Part shown: positions 1 to 5,898 of the stretch, in pieces | Layout: each line of letters opens with the position of its first letter | Numbering within the stretch: position 1 is the stretch's first letter | NCBI RefSeq assembly: GCF_000721935.1 | Contig: NZ_KL585395.1 | Span: 143,115-149,862 of the forward strand | Length of the DNA stretch: 6,748 bases | Source: Streptomyces sp. NRRL WC-3549 | GTDB lineage: Bacteria; Actinomycetota; Actinomycetes; Streptomycetales; Streptomycetaceae | Reading direction: 5' to 3' | Translations under genes and position numbers: made by a program | Notes under the pieces: generated by a model | The model's input: only the letters and a program-made list of their open reading frames with translations | The model's database searches: none | What the model was told of the DNA's origin: nothing

Positions 1-673
1 CGCCAAGGCCAACGCCGCGGGCCCGCTCGCCGAGGCCGCCCGCCAGCAGGAAGTCCTCAGCGAGCAGGAGAAGGTCGCCGAGCGCCAGGCCGCCCTGACG
101 GACCGCGAGCTCGACACCAAGGTCCGCAAGCCGGCCGACGCCGCCCGCTACCAGGCCGAGCAGGAGGCCGAGGCCCGCCGTATCGCCCAGGTCAAGGAGG
201 CCGAGGCCGAGGCCGAGCGCGCCCGTCTGACCGGTCAGGGTGAGAAGCTGCACCGCTCCGCGCTCGCCGACGCCGTACGCATCGAGGGTGAGGCGGAGGC
301 CGCGGCCATCGCCGCCAAGGGTTCGGCCGAGGCCGAGGCCATGCAGAAGAAGGCCGACGCGTTCGCGCAGTACGGCGACGCGGCCGTGCTCCAGATGCTG
401 GTCGAGGTGCTCCCGAGCGTCGTCGCCAAGGCCTCCGAGCCGCTGAGCGCCATCGACAAGATGACGGTCATCTCCACGGACGGCGCCAGCCAGCTGTCCC
501 GTACGGTCACCGACAACGTGGCCCAGGGCATGGAGCTGCTCAGCTCGACCACGGGTGTCGACCTGGGCGCGCTGCTCCAGAACCTGCGGGGCCGGACGGC
601 CACGGCCGACGTACCGGCGCCCGCGTCCGCCTCGCCCTCGGAGAACGGCGAGCAGATCGAGATCAAGGACTGA
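1..673 (+). CDS. Flotillin / SPFH-family membrane scaffold protein, C-terminal part (5' truncated)
   Basis: The reading frame is open from base 2 to a TGA at 671-673, giving about 223 residues; the start and the whole SPFH (band 7) domain lie left of the window. What remains is the flotillin coiled-coil stalk and tail. It is rich in Ala, Glu, Arg and Gln, with heptad-like EA repeats (for example RQQEVLSEQEKVAERQAA and EAEAEAERARLTGQGEK). A YGDAAVLQMLVEVLPSVVAKASEPLSAIDKMTVI-type segment, quoted here in outline, is characteristic of flotillin C termini. Family knowledge: flotillins (Bacillus FloT/YuaG) are membrane-anchored and oligomerise through the stalk into lipid-domain scaffolds. The last 25 residues are Pro/Ala/Ser-rich and acidic, probably a flexible cytosolic tail. 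The gene is followed by a strong hairpin, so it appears to end its transcription unit. The family call is firm; the exact flotillin subgroup cannot be judged without the N terminus. Confidence 0.9.
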   Translation, partial: AKANAAGPLAEAARQQEVLSEQEKVAERQAALTDRELDTKVRKPADAARYQAEQEAEARRIAQVKEAEAEAERARLTGQGEKLHRSALADAVRIEGEAEAAAIAAKGSAEAEAMQKKADAFAQYGDAAVLQMLVEVLPSVVAKASEPLSAIDKMTVISTDGASQLSRTVTDNVAQGMELLSSTTGVDLGALLQNLRGRTATADVPAPASASPSENGEQIEIKD

Positions 674-694
674 CACGAGCCCCGTCCCCACCCC

Positions 695-732
695 GGCCCG
701 GCCGCGACGCCCCGACGTGTCGCGGCCGGGCC
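695..732. terminator. Bidirectional GC-rich hairpin terminator between convergent genes
   Basis: A perfect 14-bp inverted repeat (arms 695-708 and 719-732, 10-nt loop) lies 21 nt after the flotillin stop and 35 nt before the stop of the convergent response-regulator gene. A short cttgtgt stretch follows on the plus strand, with no true U-tract, which is usual for streptomycete terminators. The position between two converging genes suggests that it ends transcription from both sides. Confidence 0.75.
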
Positions 733-767
733 CTTGTGTACGCCCGGACGCGCGCAGGCGCGGCGCC

Positions 768-1430
768 TCAGGTCACGAGGCCCCGGCGATAGGCGTAGAC
801 GACCGCCTGGACGCGGTCGCGGAGGTCGAGCTTGGTGAGGATGCGCGAGACGAACGTCTTCACGGTCTCCCGGCTGATCACGAGGGCCGCGGCGATCTCG
901 TTGTTGGAGAGCCCGTCCGCGATGAGGCGCAGGACCTCCAGCTCACGCGGCGTCAGCGGGATGTCCTGCGCCGCCGTGCCCTCGGTGGGCCGGATCCGGG
1001 CGGCGTACCGGCCCACCAGCTGACGGGTCACCTCCGGGTCCAGCAGGGCCGCCCCGGCCGCCACCGTCCGGATGCCCTGCAGCAGTTGGGACGGCGGCGC
1101 GTCCTTGAGGAGGAACCCGCTGGCGCCCGCGCGGAGCGCCTCGTACACATACTCGTCGAGGTTGAACGTCGTCACCACCAGCACCTTGACGGGGTGCGGC
1201 ACCCCGGACCCGGCCAGCAGGCGGGTGGCCCCGATGCCGTCGAGCACCGGCATGCGCACGTCCATCACCACGACGTCCGGGCGCACCTTCTCGACGAGCT
1301 CGACGGCGGCCCGCCCGTCCCCGCACTCGCCCGCCACCTCCATGTCGGGCTGCGCGTCGATGATCGTCACCAGCCCGGTGCGGATCAGCGCCTGGTCGTC
1401 GCAGACCAGGACCCGGATCGGGGTGCTCAC
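768..1430 (-). CDS. NarL/FixJ-family two-component response regulator
   Basis: A 220-residue DNA-binding response regulator, the normal length for the family. The receiver domain (about 5-120) has the acidic pair D11/D12, the predicted phospho-acceptor D57 in VVVMDVRMP, the switch residue T87 and the conserved K109 in FLLKD. The C-terminal LuxR-type helix-turn-helix (about 157-218) begins LTPRELEVLRLIADGLSNNE and carries the recognition-helix region VISRETVKTFVSRIL. The start is GTG at 1430 and overlaps the TGA of the upstream kinase by 4 nt (GTGA), so translation is probably coupled and the two proteins are made in fixed ratio. It is the last gene of a leftward protease-kinase-regulator operon and ends at the hairpin at 695-732. 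All catalytic receiver residues are present, so it should be phosphorylated by the neighbouring kinase. Its target genes cannot be read from the sequence, though autoregulation through the repeat at 3451-3473 is possible. Confidence 0.95.
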   Translation of the reverse strand: MSTPIRVLVCDDQALIRTGLVTIIDAQPDMEVAGECGDGRAAVELVEKVRPDVVVMDVRMPVLDGIGATRLLAGSGVPHPVKVLVVTTFNLDEYVYEALRAGASGFLLKDAPPSQLLQGIRTVAAGAALLDPEVTRQLVGRYAARIRPTEGTAAQDIPLTPRELEVLRLIADGLSNNEIAAALVISRETVKTFVSRILTKLDLRDRVQAVVYAYRRGLVT

Positions 1431-2581
1431 ACCGATCCCCCCGCCGGGATGCGCGCCCGGACGACGAAGTCGCCACCCTCCGCCCGCCGGCCCGCGCTGA
1501 AGTCGCCGCCCAGGACGTCGACCCGCTCCCGGAGACCGGCGAGGCCCTTGCCGCTGCCGCCGGGCCCCTCGGTCCTCGGGCCGGACCCGTCCGTGCCGAC
1601 CTCCACGGTGATCTCCTTCTCGCCGTGCCGGACCCGCACCGACGTGCGGCTTCCGTGGGCGTACTTGAGGGCGTTCGTCAGGGCTTCCTGGACGACCCGG
1701 TAGGCCACCAGGTCGGCGCTTCCGGTCGACTGGGCCGGCGTGCCGTCCTCGGCGAACTCCACCGGCTGCCCGGCCCGACGCGTCTGTTCCACGAGCGTGA
1801 GGAGTCTACCGACGGTCGGCTCCTTGGCCTCCGTGCCGTGGTCGGGGTTGAGCAGGTCGAGCAGGTGCCGCAGGTCGGAGATGGCCCGCCGGCCGGTGTC
1901 GGTGACGGCGGTGAGGCTCTGGTCCAGACGGTCGGGCGCCGCGGTCAGATAGCGGGCCGCCTCGGCCTGGACGACCATCGCCGTCACGTGGTGGGTCACG
2001 ACGTCGTGGAGTTCGCGGGCGATGCGGGTGCGTTCCGCGGTGCGCGTGTCCTCGGCGATGCGGGCCCGGCGCTCCCTCTCCGCGGCCTGGGTGGAGCGGA
2101 ACCACGTCCCGAGGGCCCAGGCGAGGGACATCGCCAGGTAGAAGGTCACGAACTCCTCGACCGGATCATCGCCGATCCGGTGCAGTGCGACCGCCAGCGG
2201 GACGTACGCCGCGGACAGGGCGAGCGCGGTGGCGCGCCGGTGCTTCTCCAGGTAGGCCGCCACCGCCAGCAGGGCGATGGGCAGCGCGGTGCCCGCGAGC
2301 AGGTGGTAACCGCGCAGTTGGTCCAGGGAGAAGCCGAGCAGCACGAGGGTGAAGCAGATGACCGGCCACCGCCGCCGCCCGATGAGCGGGAGGCTCTGGA
2401 GAGCGGCCGCCACGACGGCCAGGGCGTCGAAGGACCGGGTCGGCAGGCCGCCGAGCTCCGTCCCGTTGCCGCGGAGCGCCGGGACGAACGTGGCGGCGAA
2501 CAGCATCAGCGCGAGCGGGACGTACCAGACCCTGCCGACCAACGAGCGGGCGCGCTCGGGAACTTGGCGTATGCCGATCAT
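1427..2581 (-). CDS. Sensor histidine kinase, NarL-partner type (HisKA_3 / HATPase_c)
   Basis: A 384-residue membrane kinase. About six hydrophobic segments fill residues 17-161 (near 17-36, 51-67, 72-88, 94-111, 119-136 and 143-161) with no large extracellular loop, so sensing is probably within or at the membrane. A short basic linker leads to the HisKA_3 domain, with the phospho-accepting H192 in RIARELHDVVTHHVTAM. The HATPase domain has the N box at VVQEALTNALKYA (N303), a G1-like TDGSG (D331) and the G2 GKGLAGLRERV at 344-353. The reading frame stays open upstream to 3328, but that part is only the shadow of the protease gene. The start chosen is the ATG at 2581, which overlaps the protease TGA (ATGA) and gives a complete membrane sensor. 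The stop overlaps the regulator GTG. The architecture is that of many streptomycete orphan-signal kinases; the stimulus is unknown. Confidence 0.93.
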   Translation of the reverse strand: MIGIRQVPERARSLVGRVWYVPLALMLFAATFVPALRGNGTELGGLPTRSFDALAVVAAALQSLPLIGRRRWPVICFTLVLLGFSLDQLRGYHLLAGTALPIALLAVAAYLEKHRRATALALSAAYVPLAVALHRIGDDPVEEFVTFYLAMSLAWALGTWFRSTQAAERERRARIAEDTRTAERTRIARELHDVVTHHVTAMVVQAEAARYLTAAPDRLDQSLTAVTDTGRRAISDLRHLLDLLNPDHGTEAKEPTVGRLLTLVEQTRRAGQPVEFAEDGTPAQSTGSADLVAYRVVQEALTNALKYAHGSRTSVRVRHGEKEITVEVGTDGSGPRTEGPGGSGKGLAGLRERVDVLGGDFSAGRRAEGGDFVVRARIPAGGSV

Positions 2582-3411
2582 CGGACGAGTGTAGTGGCGG
2601 CCTCGGTCCGGTCGGCACGGCGACGGGGCACCAGGTTGCCGCGACGGTGCGCCAGCCACATGAACGCCATCGTCAGCAGCACGCCGAACAGCACCGAGTA
2701 CAGGCTGCCCTCGGGCCCGAACGCACCGCCGGTGATCGCCTTCGGGCCGGACGTCGTGGTGTCCAGCAGCCCCTTCGCGGTGTCGTTGCCCGAGACCTCG
2801 GTGCTGAAGATGCCCGCCGCCGCGAAGTTCCAGCCGAAGTGCAGACCGATCGGCAGCCACAGGCTGCGGGTGGCGATGTACGCGGCGCCGAGCATGCCGC
2901 CGGCCTCGATCGCGATGGCGACGGCACCCCACAGGTCGGCGTGCGGGTTCGCCAGGTGCATCAGGCCGAACACGAGGCCGGTCAGCGTCAACGCGATCCA
3001 GCTGCCGGCGAACTCCTCGACGATCCGGAGCAGGACGCCCCGGAACAGCAGTTCCTCGGACAACGCGGCCGCGGCCATGAAGCCGACCAGTCCCACCGCG
3101 CCCTGCACCGAGCCCAGACCGTGGACGTCGTAGTACCCGAGGAAGGCGATGTTCGCTATGACGGCCGCGAACATCGCGACGCCGATCAGCAGCCCCCGCC
3201 CGACCGCGGGCCCGGCCCCCTCGCGGGCCAGCTCGGTGACCGGCCGGTGCTCGGTCCTCCCCACCACCCACCGGTAGACGGGCACCGAGACGACGCAGAC
3301 CAGCAGGCCGAGGACGAGGGTGAGCCACGGGCTCCCGTCCAGCGCGTTGACGGCGTTGCCCCCCACCATGGAGACCGCCGCCACGGCCAAGAGCTGCCAG
3401 ACCACCCTCAT
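2578..3411 (-). CDS. CPBP-family intramembrane glutamic metalloprotease (CAAX/Abi type)
   Basis: A 277-residue polytopic membrane protein with about eight hydrophobic segments. All CPBP (Rce1/Abi, PF02517) motifs are present: EExxxR as SEELLFRG (E119, E120, R124), FxxxH as FGLMH (F148, H152) and HxxxN as HFGWN (H191, N195). It is therefore predicted to be an active intramembrane protease. Known members include the eukaryotic CAAX prenyl protease Rce1, bacteriocin self-immunity and maturation proteins, and staphylococcal MroQ, which affects the Agr peptide-sensing system. The start is the ATG at 3411, with GAGGGAG 5 nt upstream. The gene leads the operon, and its TGA overlaps the kinase ATG, tying its synthesis to the two-component system. 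Inference: it may cleave the kinase, a membrane signal protein or a peptide signal sensed by the kinase. No small peptide gene was recognised in the 167 bp upstream. The family is certain; the substrate is unknown. Confidence 0.92.
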   Translation of the reverse strand: MRVVWQLLAVAAVSMVGGNAVNALDGSPWLTLVLGLLVCVVSVPVYRWVVGRTEHRPVTELAREGAGPAVGRGLLIGVAMFAAVIANIAFLGYYDVHGLGSVQGAVGLVGFMAAAALSEELLFRGVLLRIVEEFAGSWIALTLTGLVFGLMHLANPHADLWGAVAIAIEAGGMLGAAYIATRSLWLPIGLHFGWNFAAAGIFSTEVSGNDTAKGLLDTTTSGPKAITGGAFGPEGSLYSVLFGVLLTMAFMWLAHRRGNLVPRRRADRTEAATTLVR

Positions 3412-3416
3412 GAGAA

Positions 3417-3423
3417 CTCCCTC
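3417..3423 (-). promoter_or_regulatory. Ribosome binding site of the CPBP protease gene
   Basis: On the minus strand GAGGGAG lies 5 nt before the ATG at 3411. It is a good Shine-Dalgarno match and fixes the operon's first start codon. The two downstream genes have no intergenic space of their own and rely on coupling. Confidence 0.7.
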
Positions 3424-3450
3424 GTCAGACCCGCGACCCAGGCGCCGCGA

Positions 3451-3473
3451 CCGATCCGAACGCTACGGATCGG
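3451..3473 (-). promoter_or_regulatory. Inverted repeat over a possible -10 upstream of the protease-kinase-regulator operon
   Basis: A perfect inverted repeat has 8-bp arms, ccgatccg (3451-3458) and cggatcgg (3466-3473), around a 7-nt spacer, 40 nt upstream of the protease ATG. On the minus strand the spacer contains TAGCGT (3460-3465), a fair match to the streptomycete -10 TAGRRT. If used, it would give a leader of roughly 40 nt. No convincing -35 is seen at the normal distance. The dyad could be an operator for a dimeric regulator, perhaps the operon's own response regulator. The palindrome is observed; the promoter and operator roles are inference. Confidence 0.4.
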
Positions 3474-3533
3474 GTGATCGGGAAGCGTCCCCTCACGGTG
3501 GACACCTGCGCGTAGCTCGCTCGGGGGACAAGA

Positions 3534-3549
3534 CGGCCGGGGGGGGCCG
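3534..3549 (-). terminator. Weak possible hairpin downstream of the hypothetical gene
   Basis: The arms cggcc (3534-3538) and ggccg (3545-3549) enclose a G-only loop, forming a short GC hairpin about 30 nt after the stop of the leftward hypothetical gene. A T-rich TCTTGT follows on the minus strand. With only 5 bp of stem, it is a weak candidate for separating that gene from the protease operon. The eight-G run at 3539-3546 is part of it. Confidence 0.2.
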
Positions 3550-3578
3550 CCGAGGGGCGAGGGCTCGGTCCGCGGGCG

Positions 3579-3992
3579 TCAGGGGCCGGTAGGCGTGCGC
3601 TCTCCGGTGGGAGTCCGGGCCGGGGTGGTCCGGGCCCCGGGACCGGCCCGGACGACCGCGTCGTACAGCGGCCAGCCGTCCGCCTCCGCCGTCACGCCGG
3701 GTGCCGGTACCAGCCCGCGCGCCACCGCCTCGTCCAGCAACCGGCGCACCACCCCCGGCTCGTGGAGGTTCAGGGGGCCGTCGTCCGAGGCGGTGACGGT
3801 GCCCGTGGGGCCGGTGAAGCCGCCCGAGGTGATGCGGCCGGGCGACGGGCCGAAGACCAGGCGCAGGGCCGCGCCGGAGTCCTGGTCGCGGAGGAAGACC
3901 TCGTCGCGGCAGCCGGGGTGGCGGTGGCGTGTGGACCAGAGCCAGGTCGCGCCCCCGGTCGCCAGGCGGCGGATCCGGCGGCCTCTGGTCAT
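3579..3992 (-). CDS. Hypothetical protein, 137 aa, family not recognised
   Basis: I do not recognise this protein. It starts at the ATG at 3992, with only a weak GGA ribosome-site match 4 nt upstream, and ends with TGA at 3579. The N terminus is basic (MTRGRRIRRL) and followed by Trp-containing WLWS and RHPGCRDEVFLRDQDSG. The middle is soluble-looking, with a DGPLNLHEP motif and a helix VVRRLLDEAVARGLVP (about 80-95), then DGWPLYDAVVRA. The last 20 residues are a Pro/Thr/Arg-rich low-complexity tail with two PTGERTPTG-like repeats. There is no signal peptide and no clear membrane segment. Codon position bias favours this frame, and a promoter-like pair lies upstream. It runs in the same direction as the protease operon but is separated by 167 bp, so it is probably its own unit. 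That it is a real gene is likely; function is unknown. Confidence 0.7.
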   Translation of the reverse strand: MTRGRRIRRLATGGATWLWSTRHRHPGCRDEVFLRDQDSGAALRLVFGPSPGRITSGGFTGPTGTVTASDDGPLNLHEPGVVRRLLDEAVARGLVPAPGVTAEADGWPLYDAVVRAGPGARTTPARTPTGERTPTGP

Positions 3993-4039
3993 CGGTCCAG
4001 CCTACGGTCTGTCCGGGATCCCCGTTGACGTGGCCCGAT

Positions 4040-4069
4040 AAGGTAATGGACGACTAAAGAAATGACCAA
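4040..4069 (-). promoter_or_regulatory. Possible promoter of the hypothetical gene within a divergent intergenic region
   Basis: The 115 bp between the divergent genes (3993-4107) include an AT-richer stretch at about 4039-4081. On the minus strand TTGGTC (4064-4069) and TACCTT (4040-4045) are 18 bp apart, a plausible sigma-70-type pair that would give a leader of about 40 nt. On the plus strand ttgacg (4025-4030) and taaggt (4039-4044) are each promoter-like but not correctly spaced to each other, so the promoter of the antiporter pair is not resolved. Confidence 0.35.
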
Positions 4070-4091
4070 AAGCGTCACTTTACCGCTGCGC

Positions 4092-4103
4092 TCCTCCGGA
4101 GGA
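4092..4103 (+). promoter_or_regulatory. Ribosome binding site of the antiporter regulatory subunit gene, within a 12-bp palindrome
   Basis: GGAGGA (4098-4103) is a strong Shine-Dalgarno sequence ending 4 nt before the ATG at 4108 and fixes that start. It is the right half of the perfect palindrome tcctccggagga. The palindrome could form only a small 4-bp stem with a CCGG loop, so real occlusion of the site is doubtful. Confidence 0.6.
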
Positions 4104-4107
4104 AGCC

Positions 4108-4578
4108 ATGGGAACCCACCGCACATCTCTGCCCGGAGTCGGCGTGCAGTACGACTACACCACCGAGTCGGGACAGCACATCTCCGTGGTCGTGCACCAC
4201 GACGGCCGCCGGTTCCTGGGGTTCTACGAGAAGGACGACCCTGATTCGTGCCGCCTCTCCGTACCCCTGACGACCGCCGAGGCCACCGGTCTCGCGCACC
4301 TCATCGACGCCGCGCCGATCGACGCCGTGCGGACCGAGGGGATCGACCTCGTCACCGAGCACATTCCGCTCGGGACCCGTTCGCCGTACGGCGGGCGGCT
4401 GCTCGGGGACACGAAGGCGCGGACCCGTACCGGGGCGTCGATCGTGGCCGTCCTGCGCACGCACAGTGCGCATCCGTCTCCCGGGCCGGACTTCCGGCTG
4501 GCCATCGGGGACACGCTCGTTGTTGTAGGAACACGTGAGGGCGTGGACACGCTCTCCGACATCATCGCGGAGGGCTGA
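4108..4578 (+). CDS. KhtT/CpeA-like regulatory subunit of a cation/proton antiporter (RCK_C / TrkA-C domain)
   Basis: A 156-residue soluble protein. The N-terminal part (about 1-68) has the KhtT-type pattern LPGVGVQYDYTTESGQ followed by VVVHHDGRRFLGFYEKDDPD. The C-terminal RCK_C domain (about 70-156) ends in the typical FRLAIGDTLVVVGTREGVDTL. Family knowledge: Bacillus KhtT gates the antiporter KhtU and binds c-di-AMP through RCK_C; in Streptomyces an RCK_C protein named CpeA binds c-di-AMP and interacts with the antiporter CpeB. Length and domain order fit both. There is no Rossmann RCK_N domain, so it should not bind NAD(H) as full KTN/RCK proteins do. It starts at the ATG at 4108 with a strong ribosome site. 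The stop lies 2 nt before the antiporter GTG, and the gene's last codons hold that gene's ribosome site. I did not assign a symbol because this could be an ortholog or a paralog of cpeA. No ydaO-type c-di-AMP riboswitch was recognised upstream. Confidence 0.9.
   Translation: MGTHRTSLPGVGVQYDYTTESGQHISVVVHHDGRRFLGFYEKDDPDSCRLSVPLTTAEATGLAHLIDAAPIDAVRTEGIDLVTEHIPLGTRSPYGGRLLGDTKARTRTGASIVAVLRTHSAHPSPGPDFRLAIGDTLVVVGTREGVDTLSDIIAEG
4569..4574 (+). promoter_or_regulatory. Ribosome binding site of the antiporter gene, inside the end of the preceding gene
   Basis: GGAGGG lies 6 nt before the GTG at 4581 and overlaps the last codons of the regulatory subunit. It supports the GTG start and translational coupling of the two subunits. 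Confidence 0.7.
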
Positions 4579-4580
4579 CC

Positions 4581-5879
4581 GTGCACGACACGACCGCACT
4601 GCTGGTGGAGCTGGGCTCCGTCATTCTGGGGCTCGGCATCATCGGACGCTTCGCCGGGCGGATAGGGCTCTCGCCGATTCCCCTGTACCTGCTGGCCGGA
4701 CTGGCCTTCGGGCAAGGCGGGCTCCTGCCGCTCGGCGCAAGTGAGGAGTTCACCTCCATCGGCGCCGAGATCGGCGTCATCCTGCTGCTGCTCCTGCTCG
4801 GACTGGAGTACAGCGCCTCCGAGCTCGTCACCAGTCTCAAGACGCAGTACCCGTCCGGGGCCGTCGACTTCCTGCTGAACGCGACACCCGGCGCGATCGC
4901 CGGTCTGATGCTCGGATGGGGGCCCGTGGGGGCCGTCGCGCTCGCCGGCGTCACCTGGATCTCGTCCTCCGGCGTCATCGCCAAGGTGATGACGGACATG
5001 GGCCGGCTCGGTAACCGTGAGACCCCCGTCATCCTCGGCGTCCTCGTCATCGAGGACCTTGCGATGGCCGTCTACCTGCCGCTGCTCACCGCCATGCTGG
5101 CCGGTGTCGGCCTGGCCGGCGGCAGCGTCGCCCTGCTCATCGCGCTCGGCACCGTCGGCTTCGTGCTGTACCTGGCGCTGCGCCACGGGCGCCTCATCAG
5201 CCGTGCCGTCTCCTCGGACAACCCCGAGATGCTGCTCCTCGTCGTGCTCGGGCTCACCGTCCTGGTGGCCGGGGTGGCCCAGCAGCTCCAGGTCTCCGCC
5301 GCCGTGGGCGCGTTCCTCGTGGGCATCGCCCTGTCCGGCGAGGTCGCCGAGGGTGCGCGCAAGCTGCTGACACCGCTGCGCGACCTGTTCGCCGCCGTCT
5401 TCTTCGTCTTCTTCGGGCTGTCCACCGACCCGGCCGCGATCCCGCCGGTCATCCTTCCGGCCGCCCTGCTCGCGGTCGTCACCGTCCTCACCAAGATCGG
5501 CACCGGCTGGTACGCCTCGCGGCGCGCCGGAATCGGCCCCCGGGGCCGTTGGCGCGCGGGCGGCACCCTGGTCGCACGCGGTGAGTTCTCGATCGTCATC
5601 GCCGGTCTGGCCGTGGCGACGGAGCCGAGGATCGGGCCCATCGCCACCGCGTACGTGCTGATCCTGGTCATCGTCGGGCCGCTCACCGCCCGCTGGACCG
5701 AACCGGTCGCCTCCAAGCTCCAGGCGGTACTCGCGGGCAGGGGGAAGGCCCCCGGGTCCAAGGCCACCGGATCCCCGGCCGGAGTGTCCGACAAGGCCGC
5801 ACAGGCTCCGGCGCGCGGGGAGCCGATGCCCTCGCTGGAGGACCTGACGCCCGAACACGCCGGACGCGACACCGACTGA
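4581..5879 (+). CDS. CPA2-family cation/proton antiporter (KhtU/CpeB-like)
   Basis: A 432-residue membrane protein with an Na_H_Exchanger (PF00999) core at about 8-372 and roughly a dozen hydrophobic segments. Hallmarks of the CPA2 fold are visible: the unwound-helix region TWISSSGVIAKVMTDMGRLG (125-144), the ion-binding segment VIEDLAMAVY with the acidic E158/D159, the FVFFGLSTDP stretch near 275-284 and the late-helix ARGEFSIVIAGLAV (332-345). It exchanges K+ or Na+ for H+ at the cytoplasmic membrane; the sequence alone does not decide the cation. Unlike KefB/KefC it carries no RCK_N domain. The C terminus after residue 372 is a hydrophilic tail of about 60 residues, Pro/Ala/Lys-rich then acidic, so gating presumably comes from the RCK_C protein encoded just upstream. 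The start is GTG at 4581 with GGAGGG upstream. The gene ends 19 bp from the convergent marR stop, with no clear terminator in that gap. Confidence 0.93.
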   Translation: MHDTTALLVELGSVILGLGIIGRFAGRIGLSPIPLYLLAGLAFGQGGLLPLGASEEFTSIGAEIGVILLLLLLGLEYSASELVTSLKTQYPSGAVDFLLNATPGAIAGLMLGWGPVGAVALAGVTWISSSGVIAKVMTDMGRLGNRETPVILGVLVIEDLAMAVYLPLLTAMLAGVGLAGGSVALLIALGTVGFVLYLALRHGRLISRAVSSDNPEMLLLVVLGLTVLVAGVAQQLQVSAAVGAFLVGIALSGEVAEGARKLLTPLRDLFAAVFFVFFGLSTDPAAIPPVILPAALLAVVTVLTKIGTGWYASRRAGIGPRGRWRAGGTLVARGEFSIVIAGLAVATEPRIGPIATAYVLILVIVGPLTARWTEPVASKLQAVLAGRGKAPGSKATGSPAGVSDKAAQAPARGEPMPSLEDLTPEHAGRDTD

Positions 5880-5898
5880 GGCCTCGCGCGGGCTGTCG

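Noticed and set aside
199..220. gaggcc-type short tandem repeats in the flotillin gene
   Set aside because: These are in-frame Glu-Ala codons of the coiled-coil stalk and need no other explanation.
555..1703. Rightward open frame of 382 codons across the flotillin end and the regulator
   Set aside because: It spans a terminator and two convergent real genes, and its product is Arg/Pro/His-rich nonsense typical of antisense frames in GC-rich DNA.
1625..3133. Rightward open frame of 502 codons opposite the kinase and protease
   Set aside because: It has no recognisable domain, and both genes on the other strand have full motif sets and coupled start/stop codons.
2582..3328. Possible N-terminal extension of the kinase
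   Set aside because: The frame is open but lies entirely within the protease gene and encodes Arg/Gly-rich sequence. The ATG at 2581 overlaps the protease stop and begins the membrane sensor cleanly.
3993..4107. c-di-AMP (ydaO-type) riboswitch upstream of the antiporter pair
   Set aside because: The region is too short and lacks the paired elements of that riboswitch; only promoter-like hexamers and a ribosome-site palindrome are seen.
4224..5858. Long leftward open frame of 544 codons opposite the antiporter gene
   Set aside because: It is the antisense shadow of high-GC coding sequence: the predicted protein is mostly Gly/Asp/Glu/Arg/Gln low complexity with no domain, while the opposite strand encodes a clear antiporter.
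5880..5898. Terminator between the antiporter and marR genes
   Set aside because: The gap is 19 bp; only a 5-bp ggctg/cagcc pairing reaching into marR can be drawn, too weak to call.
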